Positions 63,795 to 64,000 of a stretch of DNA of 64,000 nt are shown here, in pieces. Positions within the stretch are counted from its first letter, which is position 1. Each line of letters opens with the position of its first letter. The notes beneath the pieces were generated by a model. It worked only from the letters and a program-made list of their open reading frames with translations. It did not search any database and had not been told where the DNA came from. Position numbers and translations under genes: made by a program. The stretch is from Trichobilharzia regenti (Eukaryota > Platyhelminthes > Trematoda > Strigeidida > Schistosomatidae), in assembly GCA_944472135.2 (NCBI GenBank), contig OX235262.1:65410887-65474886 (forward strand). Direction: 5' to 3'.

Positions 63795-64000
63795 CATATT
63801 TTGACTAGATAATTAATCTGAAATTATCAAAGTTGTTTCATTGTTTTCTATGAAAAAGGCAACGTTCGCCCAAAGACGTTTCTGACTGTGGATGGACTGG
63901 TTCATCCGTCAGACAATCGGTATTGGGAAGACAAGTATACACTGAAACCACTAGAACACGTGAGAAGATTTAGAATTCCTAGCTGATGTACATCTTACAA
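63795..64000. other. unannotated window end
   Basis: Could continue the PLE towards its amino terminus on the minus strand, but no motif was matched. Confidence 0.3.

Overview
The window is AT-rich, intron- and repeat-dominated animal DNA. I read it as a schistosome (Schistosoma) nuclear genome. The evidence is (i) tRNA-headed short retroposons of the Sm-alpha type that carry a hammerhead ribozyme, (ii) many pieces of Penelope-like retroelements (PLEs) with a reverse transcriptase (RT) joined to a GIY-YIG endonuclease, and (iii) 3' ends of an RTE-clade (SR2/Perere-3-like) non-LTR retrotransposon. No bacterial features, rRNA, functional tRNA gene or CRISPR array was seen.

Family names used here. 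SINE-A and SINE-B share one tRNA-like head (box A ggcacagtggttagg, box B ggttcgatccc) but have different tails. SINE-T has a tRNA-Thr-like head and a hammerhead-like module that reads gtactgatgaagagtccc. SINE-K has the head tagctcagtggtaacg and a hammerhead with the core CUGAYGAG. Sm-alpha is the known schistosome hammerhead SINE. SINE-X is a smaller family whose module reads actgatgagctcag. PLE-1 encodes an endonuclease of the type CGSKYIGRTERR; PLE-2 is a more decayed type with YIGQSGRPF.

Layout. 1-10 kb: RTE ends, SINE-A/B copies, and PLE-1 remnants at 4.4-5.0 and 8.1-9.2 kb. 11.0-13.2 kb: two head-to-head PLE-1 copies, one split by a GC-richer 427-bp insertion with a 14-bp target duplication. 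15.8-17.5 kb: the best preserved PLE-1, bounded by inverted termini. 18-23 kb: SINEs, an RTE end, and two Sm-alpha copies, one of them a fold-back with the hammerhead in its centre. 24.4-25.3 and 37.3-38.3 kb: two related copies of an inverted PLE end. 27.5 kb: a 211-bp palindrome. 31-39 kb: SINE-K, PLE-2 and RTE pieces. 41-48 kb: SINE-T inverted pairs, a rearranged PLE-1 mosaic, TA microsatellites and an Sm-alpha copy with a 15-bp target duplication. 49.2-52.6 kb: three small exons with matching splice phases, the only good evidence of a host gene (plus strand), with SINEs in its first intron. 54-64 kb: SINE-X, RTE, a SINE nested in a SINE, SINE-T pairs and a minus-strand PLE-1 with a damaged RT site.

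How the parts relate. Almost all recognisable sequence is retroelement debris. The short elements need enzymes supplied in trans, and the likely suppliers are RTE and PLE relatives. The strongest theme is that several unrelated tRNA-headed SINE families each carry a hammerhead or hammerhead-derived module, and that many copies lie as head-to-head inverted pairs.
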